Source: an uncultured Paracoccaceae bacterium (GTDB taxonomy: Bacteria; Pseudomonadota; Alphaproteobacteria; Rhodobacterales; Rhodobacteraceae). Taken from it: a DNA stretch of 64,000 nt. This document shows, in pieces, positions 56,077 to 64,000 of the stretch; the stretch's first letter is position 1; each line of letters opens with the position of its first letter. The stretch lies in the NCBI GenBank assembly GCA_947499635.1, contig CANMPD010000013.1, forward strand, positions 1 to 64,000, written 5' to 3'. The notes beneath the pieces are model-generated. The model saw only the letters and a list, made by a program, of their open reading frames with translations. It had not been told where the DNA came from and did not search any database. The position numbers and the translations under genes are program-made.

Positions 56077-57183
56077 ATGGCGCTCTCACCATTAAACAAA
56101 CGCCGTTGGAACAATTTCCAAAGAAACCGCCGTGCCTTCTGGTCTTTGTGGATCTTTTCGGTGCTGTTTGGCTTGTCTCTGTGCGCGGATTTTATCGCCA
56201 ACGACAAACCTATCCTGGTGCAATATCGGGGCGAATATTTTACGCCGATCTTTAAATTCTACCCAGAAACCGATTTTGGCGGCGATTTTAAAACCGAAGC
56301 CGTCTATGGCGACCCAGAGGTGCAATGTTTGATTGCGACTGGGGGGCTTGAGGATTGTTTTGATATCCCAGAAGAGATCATCGAAGAGGTCGACGCAGGC
56401 ACATATCAAGCCGAGGGTTTCTACAAGGGGTGGTCTTTATGGCCGGTCATTCCCTACAGTTTTGACACCACAGTTGACCGTCCCGGCGCAGCACCCTTGC
56501 CGCCAAGCAGTCAAAATTGGTTGGGGACGGATGATACCAAGCGGGATGTTTTCGCACGCGTGATTTACGGGTTCCGCCTGTCGATTGTGTATACGCTTAT
56601 TGTGACAGGGGCGGCGACGTTAATCGGTATCTTTGCGGGGGCCATTCAGGGCTTTTTTGGTGGTTTGACCGATCTGGTTTTTCAACGCTTTATCGAAGTC
56701 TGGTCATCAATTCCGTCACTTTACATCATCATTATCCTGTTCTCGATTTTGGGGCGAAGTTTCTGGCTGTTGGTGATTTTATCGATCTTATTTGGCTGGA
56801 CCGCGCTGGTCGGGGTTGTTCGGGCTGAATTCTTGCGGGCGCGCAATCTTGAATATGTTCGTGCAGCCAAAGCACTGGGCGTCAGTAACTTGACGATTAT
56901 GTTTCGACACATGTTACCAAACGCGATGGTTGCGACGCTTACCATGCTGCCCTTTATTGTGACGGGCACAATCGGGGGGCTCGCATCGTTGGACTTCCTA
57001 GGCTTTGGTCTGCCCTCATCAGCCCCCTCACTAGGCGAGCTGACATTACAAGCGAAACAAAACCTCCAGGCCCCTTGGTTGGCATTCGTGGCGTTTTTCA
57101 CTTTTGCCGCGATGCTGTCGCTGCTGGTCTTTATTTTTGAGGGCGTACGAGACGCCTTTGATCCAAGGAAAACATTTTCATGA
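56077..57183 (+). CDS. yejE: Peptide ABC transporter permease (YejE type)
   Basis: The 368-residue permease starts at ATG 56077, four bases after yejB. It has one N-terminal helix, a long periplasmic loop (about 50-150) rich in acidic residues and aromatics, and then five helices. The EAA motif is EYVRAAKALGVSNLTIMFRHMLPNA (about 266-290). Codons upstream overlap yejB and are not used. Its stop overlaps the yejF start (ATGA). Confidence 0.92.
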   Translation: MALSPLNKRRWNNFQRNRRAFWSLWIFSVLFGLSLCADFIANDKPILVQYRGEYFTPIFKFYPETDFGGDFKTEAVYGDPEVQCLIATGGLEDCFDIPEEIIEEVDAGTYQAEGFYKGWSLWPVIPYSFDTTVDRPGAAPLPPSSQNWLGTDDTKRDVFARVIYGFRLSIVYTLIVTGAATLIGIFAGAIQGFFGGLTDLVFQRFIEVWSSIPSLYIIIILFSILGRSFWLLVILSILFGWTALVGVVRAEFLRARNLEYVRAAKALGVSNLTIMFRHMLPNAMVATLTMLPFIVTGTIGGLASLDFLGFGLPSSAPSLGELTLQAKQNLQAPWLAFVAFFTFAAMLSLLVFIFEGVRDAFDPRKTFS

Positions 57184-58760
57184 GCGCATTGCTTGAGGTG
57201 AAAAACTTACGTGTCTCCTTCCGGCAAGAGGGGCGTATTTCGCAAGCCGTCAAAGGCGTATCGTTTAGCGTAAACCGTGGCGAGACCGTCGCGCTTGTGG
57301 GCGAATCTGGTTCCGGCAAGTCCGTATCGGCCCTGTCTACGGTACAGTTGTTGGGTGACAGTGCCAGCGTCGAAGGCTCTGTTGTCTATGACAATGTCGA
57401 ATTGATCGGCGCGCCAGAACGTGAACTGCGCCGGGTGCGCGGCAACGATATCTCTTTTATCTTTCAAGAGCCGATGACATCGCTCAACCCATTACACACG
57501 ATTGAGAAACAGCTGGGCGAAGCCCTTGCACTGCACCAAGGGGTCGTTGGCGCAAAGGCGCGCAGCCGTATCATTGAACTGCTTGAGAAAGTCGGTATTC
57601 GCGAGGCCGAAAGCCGCCTGTCATCTTACCCGCATCAACTGTCCGGTGGGCAACGTCAGCGGGTGATGATCGCAATGGCATTGGCCAATAAACCCGATAT
57701 CTTGATCGCGGATGAACCCACAACCGCGCTAGATGTTACCATTCAGGCGCAAATTCTCGAACTCTTGGCCGACTTAAAAGACGCCGAAGGTATGGGGCTG
57801 TTGTTTATCACGCATGATCTGGGGATCGTGCGCCGTTTTGCAGACCGTGTTTGCGTTATGAAGGATGGCGAGATCGTCGAAACGGGTGTGGTCGCCGAGA
57901 TCTTTGACAACCCCCAGCATGAATACACCAAAAAACTGCTTGGCGCTGCCTCATCGGGGGCACCTGCGCCGGTTGCAAGTGATGCCGCAGAATTGGTGAG
58001 CGCACAGGATCTCAAAGTTTGGTTCCCCATCCAACGCGGCCTGTTAAAGCGCACAGTTGGTCACATCAAAGCGGTCAATCCTATGTCGCTTTCGGTGCGG
58101 GCCGGGGAAACATTGGGCATCGTGGGCGAATCCGGATCAGGTAAAACCACAATGGCTTTGGCAATCATGCGCTTGATTGCATCCGAAGGCCGTGTGGATT
58201 TTCAGGGCCAGGATCTGCGCCAATGGTCAACACGGGACTTACGCCGTTTGCGCAAAGATATGCAAATCGTGTTCCAAGATCCGTTTGGAGCCTTGTCTCC
58301 GCGGATGACCTGCGCCCAGATCATTTCCGAAGGTTTGGCGATCCACGATGTTGACCAAGGTCGAAATCCTCGTGAACTGGTGGCGGACATCATGGTCGAG
58401 GTTGGCCTTGATCCGGATGCAATGGACCGCTACCCGCATGAATTTTCCGGTGGCCAACGTCAACGTATCGCAATTGCACGTGCGATGGTGTTACGTCCCA
58501 AGCTTGTTGTTCTGGACGAGCCAACCTCAGCACTGGATATGACGGTGCAGGTGCAAATCGTGGAACTCTTGCGCGACTTACAGCAACGCCACGGGCTGGC
58601 CTATTTGTTTATCTCGCATGACCTGAACGTGGTGCGTGCGATGTCACATAATGTCGTGGTGATGAGGCAGGGCGATGTGATCGAGACAGGCAGTGTCGAG
58701 CAAATATTTGAGGCCCCGCAACATGAATATACACGGGCTTTGTTGGCGGCCGTATACTAA
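57180..58760 (+). CDS. yejF: Peptide ABC transporter ATPase with two fused domains (YejF type)
   Basis: YejF drives the peptide transporter. The 526-residue protein holds two complete ABC domains in one chain. The first has Walker A GESGSGKS (about 40), LSGGQRQRVMIAMAL and Walker B ILIADEPTTALD. The second has GESGSGKTT (about 317), FSGGQRQRIAIARAM and LVVLDEPTSALD. Both look catalytically intact. It overlaps yejE by four bases. No clear terminator follows before the convergent lectin-like gene. Confidence 0.94.
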   Translation: MSALLEVKNLRVSFRQEGRISQAVKGVSFSVNRGETVALVGESGSGKSVSALSTVQLLGDSASVEGSVVYDNVELIGAPERELRRVRGNDISFIFQEPMTSLNPLHTIEKQLGEALALHQGVVGAKARSRIIELLEKVGIREAESRLSSYPHQLSGGQRQRVMIAMALANKPDILIADEPTTALDVTIQAQILELLADLKDAEGMGLLFITHDLGIVRRFADRVCVMKDGEIVETGVVAEIFDNPQHEYTKKLLGAASSGAPAPVASDAAELVSAQDLKVWFPIQRGLLKRTVGHIKAVNPMSLSVRAGETLGIVGESGSGKTTMALAIMRLIASEGRVDFQGQDLRQWSTRDLRRLRKDMQIVFQDPFGALSPRMTCAQIISEGLAIHDVDQGRNPRELVADIMVEVGLDPDAMDRYPHEFSGGQRQRIAIARAMVLRPKLVVLDEPTSALDMTVQVQIVELLRDLQQRHGLAYLFISHDLNVVRAMSHNVVVMRQGDVIETGSVEQIFEAPQHEYTRALLAAVY

Positions 58761-58818
58761 GCTGTTTTGAACCAAGTGTACGACCCTGTGCAAAAGAAGC
58801 TATGCTTAAAGAACTGGG

Positions 58819-59358
58819 TTAGTCTCGAATGACCCATTGTTTGAAGCTCGGCTCCAGTTCCTCACAGGCAGCAACGATCAGATCCCGCGATTGGTAAGGG
58901 CCGGCGTCATCAATGATCGGAGAGACTGTCAGGCACTGAGACGCGTCCGAGGCGAAATGGATTTCCATTTTGGTGGCGTCGTAAGCAAAATGCTGTGTTG
59001 CGTCGGCACTGTCGCAGGTGATCAAGCCAAAGGGATTGACGGCGTTTTCGGGCGCATTATAGGCCATGCACAGGCCATTATAGGTGGCTGATTCAATCAT
59101 CCCACTGTCTGGTGAGAACGAAAACAACACGTCGTCTCCTGCAGGCTTGCAGGAATGTGCTTGCAGTTGCTCGCCCAGCCCGCGCCCTTCGGTATCGATG
59201 CACCAGCCAAGCAAAGCCTGCTCGTCAAGGTTATCGGCGAGGTGGATTATAGGCCCCTGGGTTTGGATGGCAGGTGCATCCGCATGTGATTTCTGAGGGG
59301 TCACCACGCCAAAGGTGCCAGCGACGACAAGGGTGAAGGTTATGGCAGTTAATTTCAT
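58819..59358 (-). CDS. Secreted ricin-B-type beta-trefoil protein
   Basis: The 179-residue protein starts at ATG 59358, with GAGG eight bases upstream, and has a signal peptide (about 1-27, cleavage near SHADA). The mature part has three similar blocks: GWCIDTEGRG...QLQAHSC, GLCMAYNAP...LITCDSADATQHFAY and QCLTVSP...LIVAACEELEPSFKQWV. These carry the Cys pairs and Q-x-W-like endings of ricin B lectin repeats. A carbohydrate-binding role is possible but not shown. It lies 100 bases after the pump operon on the same strand and might be cotranscribed. Codons upstream to 59451 have no support. Confidence 0.75.
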   Translation of the reverse strand: MKLTAITFTLVVAGTFGVVTPQKSHADAPAIQTQGPIIHLADNLDEQALLGWCIDTEGRGLGEQLQAHSCKPAGDDVLFSFSPDSGMIESATYNGLCMAYNAPENAVNPFGLITCDSADATQHFAYDATKMEIHFASDASQCLTVSPIIDDAGPYQSRDLIVAACEELEPSFKQWVIRD

Positions 59359-59458
59359 GTGCAAATCCTCTTCAAATTTCGGTTGGACGTTACGAATACG
59401 AACCAAGGTGAGATCTCGAGCACAGCGCCCTCTCTGCGAAACGCTGTGCATATTGCCT

Positions 59459-60817
59459 TTAATTGCCTTCCGTTTCGTTCACAGCTGCCCCTGCGCCGGT
59501 GACAATCTTTAAGGTCGCCCAGGCTTGGGCTGCGTCATTCACCGCCGAAGCCGCCGAGATTTTGGCCGTATTTGCGTTACGGTCCGTATCCAGCAGATCA
59601 AGCAGTGTAATGGCGCCATTGCGATAGTTTTCCTGCGCAAGCGACAGGGCACGACCATAGTCACTTGCCGCCGTGCGCAACAATGCGGCGCGTTGGCGGT
59701 TTCTGGACAGGCTGGATTGGGCGACCTGAACATCCTCAACAGCGTCATTTATCGCTGAACGCCATGCGATCTCGGCCTGTTTCGCGACCGAGATCTGGGC
59801 GTCTCTTTGTGCTTTCAAAAGGCCTCTGTTGAAGACTGGCAAGGACAATTGCGGCCCAAAGCTCCAAGAATCAGCACCCTCTGAGCGCCCGATTGAGCCC
59901 GAAAGTGTCAGCGCCGGATAGAGCGCAGATTCCGCAACGCCAACATTGGCAAAAGCAGCAGCCAGATCTGTTTCGGCGCTGCGCACGTCGGGGCGGTTAC
60001 GCAACAGATCTGCGGGCACACCTATGGCCCCATCGCGCGGGGTCCGCAATTGGGGTGACCCCTTTTGCATCTGTGCGACAATGATGCCTGAGGGTTCGTT
60101 CAACAAAGTTGCGATGGCATAGACATTTGCGTCAAACAATGCTGCGAATTCAGGTAAATCTGCACGGGCCGTTGACAGCAAAGCCTGTGCTTCTGCGAGT
60201 TCATATTCGGTTGAAGCACCGGCCTGGAATTGGCTGTTGGTGATATCAACCGTTTCTTGCCGTGTGTTGATTGTGGTTCGCGTCAGCGCCAATGCCTCTT
60301 GATAGTAACGAGCATTGGAATAGGCCGAGACCAATTCCGCCAGCCATGCCAACCTGACAGTTTCCGCATCATCGCGCGCGCCGGCCAGAGACGCGATTGC
60401 CGCTTCACGCTCGCGCCGGATGCCACCAAACAGGTCGATCACCAAAGATGCGCTTAATGTACCGCTGTCCGTTGTAGAGGTGCCACTGATGTCGTCACCG
60501 CCTGCTTTGGTTGTCGAAGCAGACAGAGATCCGTCTAACGAAGCGTTCAAACCAGTTTGACGCAATTCGGCTTGTGCTTGACGGATTGCCTCAATCGCAG
60601 CTTGGCTATCAAGGTTCTGGGCAAGGCCGCGTTCAATAAAGCGACTTAGCGTCGCGTCATTGTAGCTAAGCCACCATTTCTGTTGGGAAACTTCGCCGAT
60701 GGATTGGGCGCTGCCTTCTACGAAACGGTCTTCAACTGAAACCGCAGGGCGTTGATAATCGGTGCCTACCGTGCAACCCGCGACAAGCAGGCCCAATGCG
60801 AGATAGTATGGTTTCAT
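59459..60817 (-). CDS. Outer-membrane efflux lipoprotein of an RND pump
   Basis: This TolC/NodT-type channel spans the periplasm and outer membrane. The 452-residue precursor has a lipoprotein signal with lipobox LLVAGC (acylated C15), then two internally similar helical halves. The half with FGGIRREREAAIASL and the later RPDVRSAETDLAAAFANVGVAESALYPALTLSGSIG are typical of the OprM/NodT group. It overlaps the RND gene stop by four bases, so it is the third gene of the pump operon. Substrates are unknown. Confidence 0.93.
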   Translation of the reverse strand: MKPYYLALGLLVAGCTVGTDYQRPAVSVEDRFVEGSAQSIGEVSQQKWWLSYNDATLSRFIERGLAQNLDSQAAIEAIRQAQAELRQTGLNASLDGSLSASTTKAGGDDISGTSTTDSGTLSASLVIDLFGGIRREREAAIASLAGARDDAETVRLAWLAELVSAYSNARYYQEALALTRTTINTRQETVDITNSQFQAGASTEYELAEAQALLSTARADLPEFAALFDANVYAIATLLNEPSGIIVAQMQKGSPQLRTPRDGAIGVPADLLRNRPDVRSAETDLAAAFANVGVAESALYPALTLSGSIGRSEGADSWSFGPQLSLPVFNRGLLKAQRDAQISVAKQAEIAWRSAINDAVEDVQVAQSSLSRNRQRAALLRTAASDYGRALSLAQENYRNGAITLLDLLDTDRNANTAKISAASAVNDAAQAWATLKIVTGAGAAVNETEGN

Positions 60818-63800
60818 TGGGCTTTCTCCATTGGTTTACGGAACAGTTCCGTGGTTTTGATAACCGCAACATAGAACACGGGAACCAGCACAATCCCGAT
60901 CACTGCGGAAAAGATAATCCCACCAAGCATCCCCGTGCCGATAGATTTTTGCGCATTTGCACCAGCGCCTGACGCCAGCACCAACGGCATAATACCAAAG
61001 CCAAACGCAAGCGAGGTCATCAAAATAGGACGCAGACGTTGGCGGGCTGCGATCTTTGCCGCGTCTCGCAATTCCTTGCCTTGCGCGCGTAGAACTTCGG
61101 CAAATTCGACAATCAAAATGGCATTACGCGCTGCAAGACCGATGGTCGTCAACAAGCCCACCTTGAAATAGACATCGTTTGACTGGCCGAAATACCACGT
61201 CGTCACCAGTGCACCGAAGATCCCGACAGGCACTGACAACATCACAGCGAAAGGCACGGCCCAGCTTTCGTACAAAGCGGCGAGACACAAGAACACAACC
61301 AAGGCCGAGATGGTATAGAGAATGGCCTCCTGATCGCCGGAAAGACGTTCCTGATAGCTAAGCCCCGTCCATGCAGAGGCATATGACCCATCCAAATTGG
61401 CAGTGAGCTCCTCCATCACGTCCATCGCATCACCCGAGCTCACGCCCGCGGCTGCTTCGCCGGACAACTCCAGCGCGCGGGTGCCGCCATAGCGTGCCAG
61501 ATTGGGTGTGATCGTTTCCCAATCGCGGCTGATAAAGGAAGACAAGGGCACCATTTCAGAATTGTCGTTGTCGACGTACCATTGATCAATATCCTCAGGC
61601 TGCATACGCCAATTAGTGCCGCCTTGGACGATGACTTCGCGCAGGTCATTTCCAAGAGGGAAATCGTTTACATAGGTGCCTGAAAAGACAGTGGTCAGCA
61701 TTGTGTTGACGGTGGACAATGACACACCAAAGGCCTCTGCTTTTTGCTGATCTATCTGCATCTTTAGGGCAGGTTCAGTTGCGGCATCGTTGCCGCGCAG
61801 GTTGGTGACCTGACCATTGGCAAGCCCATCCGCAACCAATTGGTCCGCAGCGGCGCTCAGAGCATCCATGCCAGCGCCTGATTGATCAACCAGATACATG
61901 GTAAAGCCCGACGTTGTGCCTAGGCCCTGAATAGCAGGAGGTTGCAGGACAAAGATACTGCCGAGGCGCGACTGGAAGAACCGGCCATTTGCCCGTCCCA
62001 TCAGATCTTGGGCATCCGTGCCGGGACGATCGTCATAGTCTTTGAGGCGGATGAACATCATCCCATACCGCTGCCCCGAACCAGAAAAGCTAAAGCCTAC
62101 GTTGGCAAAGACGCCATCGACCATTTCCGTTTCTTCTGTCAGCAGGTAGTTTTCGATCTGTTCAATCGTGTTTTGCGTCTGCTGCGCGGTTGACCCTTGG
62201 GGCAGTTCGATCATCGTCATCAAAACGCCCTGATCTTCGGTCGGAAGAAAGGAACTGGGCAGGCGATCATAGATCCAATACGCACCAAAGCTGATCAGAC
62301 CCAGTACCGCGACCATTCGAAACGGTCGCAGCGAAAGCCCTCCGACAACCGTACCATAGCGATCCGTCAGGCGCTCAAGGCCCGTATTAAACCAACGCAA
62401 AGGGGCGATGATTTTCTTGTCATGATTGGGCTTCAAAAGCTGGGCACACATGGCAGGTGTCAGGATCAAGGCGACAAACAGCGACAAGACCATGGCCGAA
62501 ATGATTGTGACCGAGAACTGTTTGTAAATCACGCCGGTTGATCCGGACATAAAGGCCATCGGCAAGAACACCGCGGACAGGACCATCACAATACCGATCA
62601 AAGCGGATGAGATTTCCCCCATGCTTTTCTCAGTTGCGGCAACCACATCCAGCCCTTCTTCCTCCATCACACGTTCGACGTTTTCGACCACAACAATCGC
62701 ATCATCGACCAGCAGACCAATGGCCAAGACCAAGGCAAACATCGACAATGTATTGATCGACATATCAAAGGCCGCCAAAATTCCAAAGGTACCTAGTAAA
62801 ACAACAGGCACAGCAATGGTCGGAATGATCGTCGCGCGCCAGCTTTGCAAAAAGATAAAGATGACGAGGAACACTAGAATGATCGCTTCGATGAGTGTCT
62901 CATAGACCTGCTCGATCGATTGCTCCACAAAGGGGGACGTGTCGTAGGGGTATTCAACGCTCACACCTTCGGGCAAAGCGCCTGACAACCCGTCAACGAC
63001 TTCGCGCACAGCCTCTGCAGTATCTACCGCGTTGGCGCCTGAAGACAGGTTTACAGCAAAGCCCGCAGCAGGTTTGCCGTTGAAACGGCTAACACTGCCA
63101 TAGTCTTCTGCGCCCAGCTCGACAGTGGCCACGTCCGCGAGATAGACTGCAGATCCGTCTTCATTTGTTTTTAGCAGGATATTTTCAAAGTCCCCGACAC
63201 TCTCAAGTTGAGACTGCGCGGACAGTGAAACCGTGAATTGCTGTCCTGTGACAACAGGTTGGTCGCCCAGGCTGCCGACGGTGACGTTTGTATTCTGCTC
63301 TGAAACCGCTGTTGTGACATCCACGGATGTCAGCTGGTACTGGTACAGTTTTTCGGGGTTCAACCAGATACGCATCGCATATTCTGTGCCAAACAAGCTG
63401 ATCGAGCCGACGCCGGATGTCCGTTGAACCGCATCTTCGATCGTACTGCTAAGAAGATCGCCCAGTTCAAGGGAAGAATATTTGCCGTCTTCACTGACCA
63501 AAGCGCCGACCAACAGGACCGAGGTTGTCGAACGGGTAACCGAAACGCCTAGGTTTGTGACCACGTCAGGCAGTTGCGATTCCACGAGCTGCAGTTTGTT
63601 TTGCACCTGAACCTGCGCCATATCAGGATCGATCGTGCCGTCAAAAGTCAAAGAAATACTGGCCGAACCTTCGCTCGAGGACGAGGTCATATAGGTGAGA
63701 CCGTCCAACCCTGTCAGCCCGCTCTCGATCACGGTGGTTACAGAGTTCTCGACCGTTGCAGCCGAGGCCCCGGTGTAGGATGCAGAGATGCGCACTGTTG

Positions 63801-63921
63801 TGGGTGCGATGTCAGGATATTGCGAAATCGGCAGGCTGGTCATGCTGTACGCGCCAAGCAACATGGTCGCGATGGCAAGAACCCAGGCAAAAACCGGGCG
63901 GTGAATAAAGAAAGACGCCAT
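60814..63921 (-). CDS. RND efflux transporter, HAE1 (AcrB/MexB) family
   Basis: This proton-driven pump exports hydrophobic or amphiphilic compounds through the outer-membrane channel. The 1035 residues match the family and contain 12 membrane helices and two large periplasmic loops. The proton-relay aspartates are present in helix 4 (GLLVDDAIVVVENVERVME). The helix 10 lysine (K940 of AcrB, in the family sequence IGLSAKNAI) is replaced by Arg here (IGLAARNAI, codon at 61136-61138). It starts three bases after the adaptor stop and overlaps the outer-membrane gene. Substrates cannot be told from sequence. Confidence 0.95.
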   Translation of the reverse strand: MASFFIHRPVFAWVLAIATMLLGAYSMTSLPISQYPDIAPTTVRISASYTGASAATVENSVTTVIESGLTGLDGLTYMTSSSSEGSASISLTFDGTIDPDMAQVQVQNKLQLVESQLPDVVTNLGVSVTRSTTSVLLVGALVSEDGKYSSLELGDLLSSTIEDAVQRTSGVGSISLFGTEYAMRIWLNPEKLYQYQLTSVDVTTAVSEQNTNVTVGSLGDQPVVTGQQFTVSLSAQSQLESVGDFENILLKTNEDGSAVYLADVATVELGAEDYGSVSRFNGKPAAGFAVNLSSGANAVDTAEAVREVVDGLSGALPEGVSVEYPYDTSPFVEQSIEQVYETLIEAIILVFLVIFIFLQSWRATIIPTIAVPVVLLGTFGILAAFDMSINTLSMFALVLAIGLLVDDAIVVVENVERVMEEEGLDVVAATEKSMGEISSALIGIVMVLSAVFLPMAFMSGSTGVIYKQFSVTIISAMVLSLFVALILTPAMCAQLLKPNHDKKIIAPLRWFNTGLERLTDRYGTVVGGLSLRPFRMVAVLGLISFGAYWIYDRLPSSFLPTEDQGVLMTMIELPQGSTAQQTQNTIEQIENYLLTEETEMVDGVFANVGFSFSGSGQRYGMMFIRLKDYDDRPGTDAQDLMGRANGRFFQSRLGSIFVLQPPAIQGLGTTSGFTMYLVDQSGAGMDALSAAADQLVADGLANGQVTNLRGNDAATEPALKMQIDQQKAEAFGVSLSTVNTMLTTVFSGTYVNDFPLGNDLREVIVQGGTNWRMQPEDIDQWYVDNDNSEMVPLSSFISRDWETITPNLARYGGTRALELSGEAAAGVSSGDAMDVMEELTANLDGSYASAWTGLSYQERLSGDQEAILYTISALVVFLCLAALYESWAVPFAVMLSVPVGIFGALVTTWYFGQSNDVYFKVGLLTTIGLAARNAILIVEFAEVLRAQGKELRDAAKIAARQRLRPILMTSLAFGFGIMPLVLASGAGANAQKSIGTGMLGGIIFSAVIGIVLVPVFYVAVIKTTELFRKPMEKAQ

Positions 63922-63924
63922 GGA

Positions 63925-64000
63925 TTATTCCTCGACCGCAGGGGCAGTATCGGCAGAAATATCCTGCGTCACGCCGTTCTCATCTATTGTGACAGGCACA
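63925..64000 (-). CDS. RND pump periplasmic adaptor, C-terminal end only
   Basis: Only the last 24 codons are in the window. The C-terminus reads PVTIDENGVTQDISADTAPAVEE, a polar tail usual for membrane-fusion proteins. The identification rests on operon position, directly upstream of the RND gene with a three-base gap. The main part lies beyond position 64000. Confidence 0.7.
   Translation of the reverse strand, partial: VPVTIDENGVTQDISADTAPAVEE

Overview
The window is a chromosomal segment of an alphaproteobacterium, most likely a marine member of the Rhodobacteraceae (Roseobacter group). The evidence is the gene order ubiB-ubiE / mutM-enoyl-CoA hydratase-rpsT-dnaA-dnaN-recF-gyrB, the alphaproteobacterial bioMNY transporter, a membrane-anchored cytochrome c, a type III asparaginase, an IalB-family protein and a short alphaproteobacterial flagellin. 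Base composition looks moderate (about 50% G+C by eye, not computed). No rRNA, tRNA, insertion sequence, prophage or CRISPR array was seen. Almost everything is compact core-genome coding sequence, so the less explained material sits in the intergenic regions and a few accessory genes.

Layout. 0.2-9.3 kb: a glutamate-receptor-like channel with an altered pore filter, a small unknown protein, dapD, a near-consensus parS-like site, a GntR/FCD regulator, a LOG-family hydrolase, rlmN, an IalB-family secreted protein, a type III L-asparaginase, a TSUP permease and serB. 9.4-12.4 kb: a structured leader followed by serC-serA, divergent from serB, so the phosphorylated serine pathway is complete. 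12.5-16.5 kb: a metallophosphoesterase, ubiB-ubiE (ubiquinone) and mutM (DNA repair). 16.5-25 kb: the replication region, with enoyl-CoA hydratase, rpsT, a 564-bp palindrome-rich gap, dnaA, dnaN, recF and gyrB. 25-30.8 kb: ompW with an FNR-type box, trhO, a 500-bp AT-rich gap, a hybrid histidine kinase and pncB. 30.9-35.4 kb: a biotin ECF transporter (bioMNY) with a perfect BioR-type box, and modABC for molybdate. 35.7-37.1 kb: a lone flagellin with an unusual leader and a possible 40-residue membrane peptide. 37.2-40.1 kb: dgcN-dgcA-dat, a D-glutamate/D-amino-acid catabolic cassette. 40.1-47.7 kb: DUF1244, pyk, rpmI-rplT, pheS, pheT and an MscS channel. 47.9-52.8 kb: an Lrp/AsnC regulator, ppk2, nudC, an SRPBCC protein, pheA and cytochrome c. 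53-58.8 kb: yejABEF-like peptide ABC transporter. 58.8-64 kb: a secreted ricin-B-like protein and an RND tripartite pump whose adaptor gene runs off the window.

How the genes work together. The main functional sets are replication initiation and clamp loading, the three serine enzymes, biotin and molybdate cofactor supply, D-amino-acid use (dat makes D-Glu, dgcN acetylates it, dgcA epimerises it), translation (L35, L20, S20, PheST, RlmN, TrhO) and peptide import. I found no clearly new multi-gene system. The best candidates for follow-up are the GFEE-filter channel, the parS-like site near dnaA, the flagellin leader with three mutually exclusive pairing elements, the hairpin inside the dgc cassette, and the repeat cluster in front of the yej operon.
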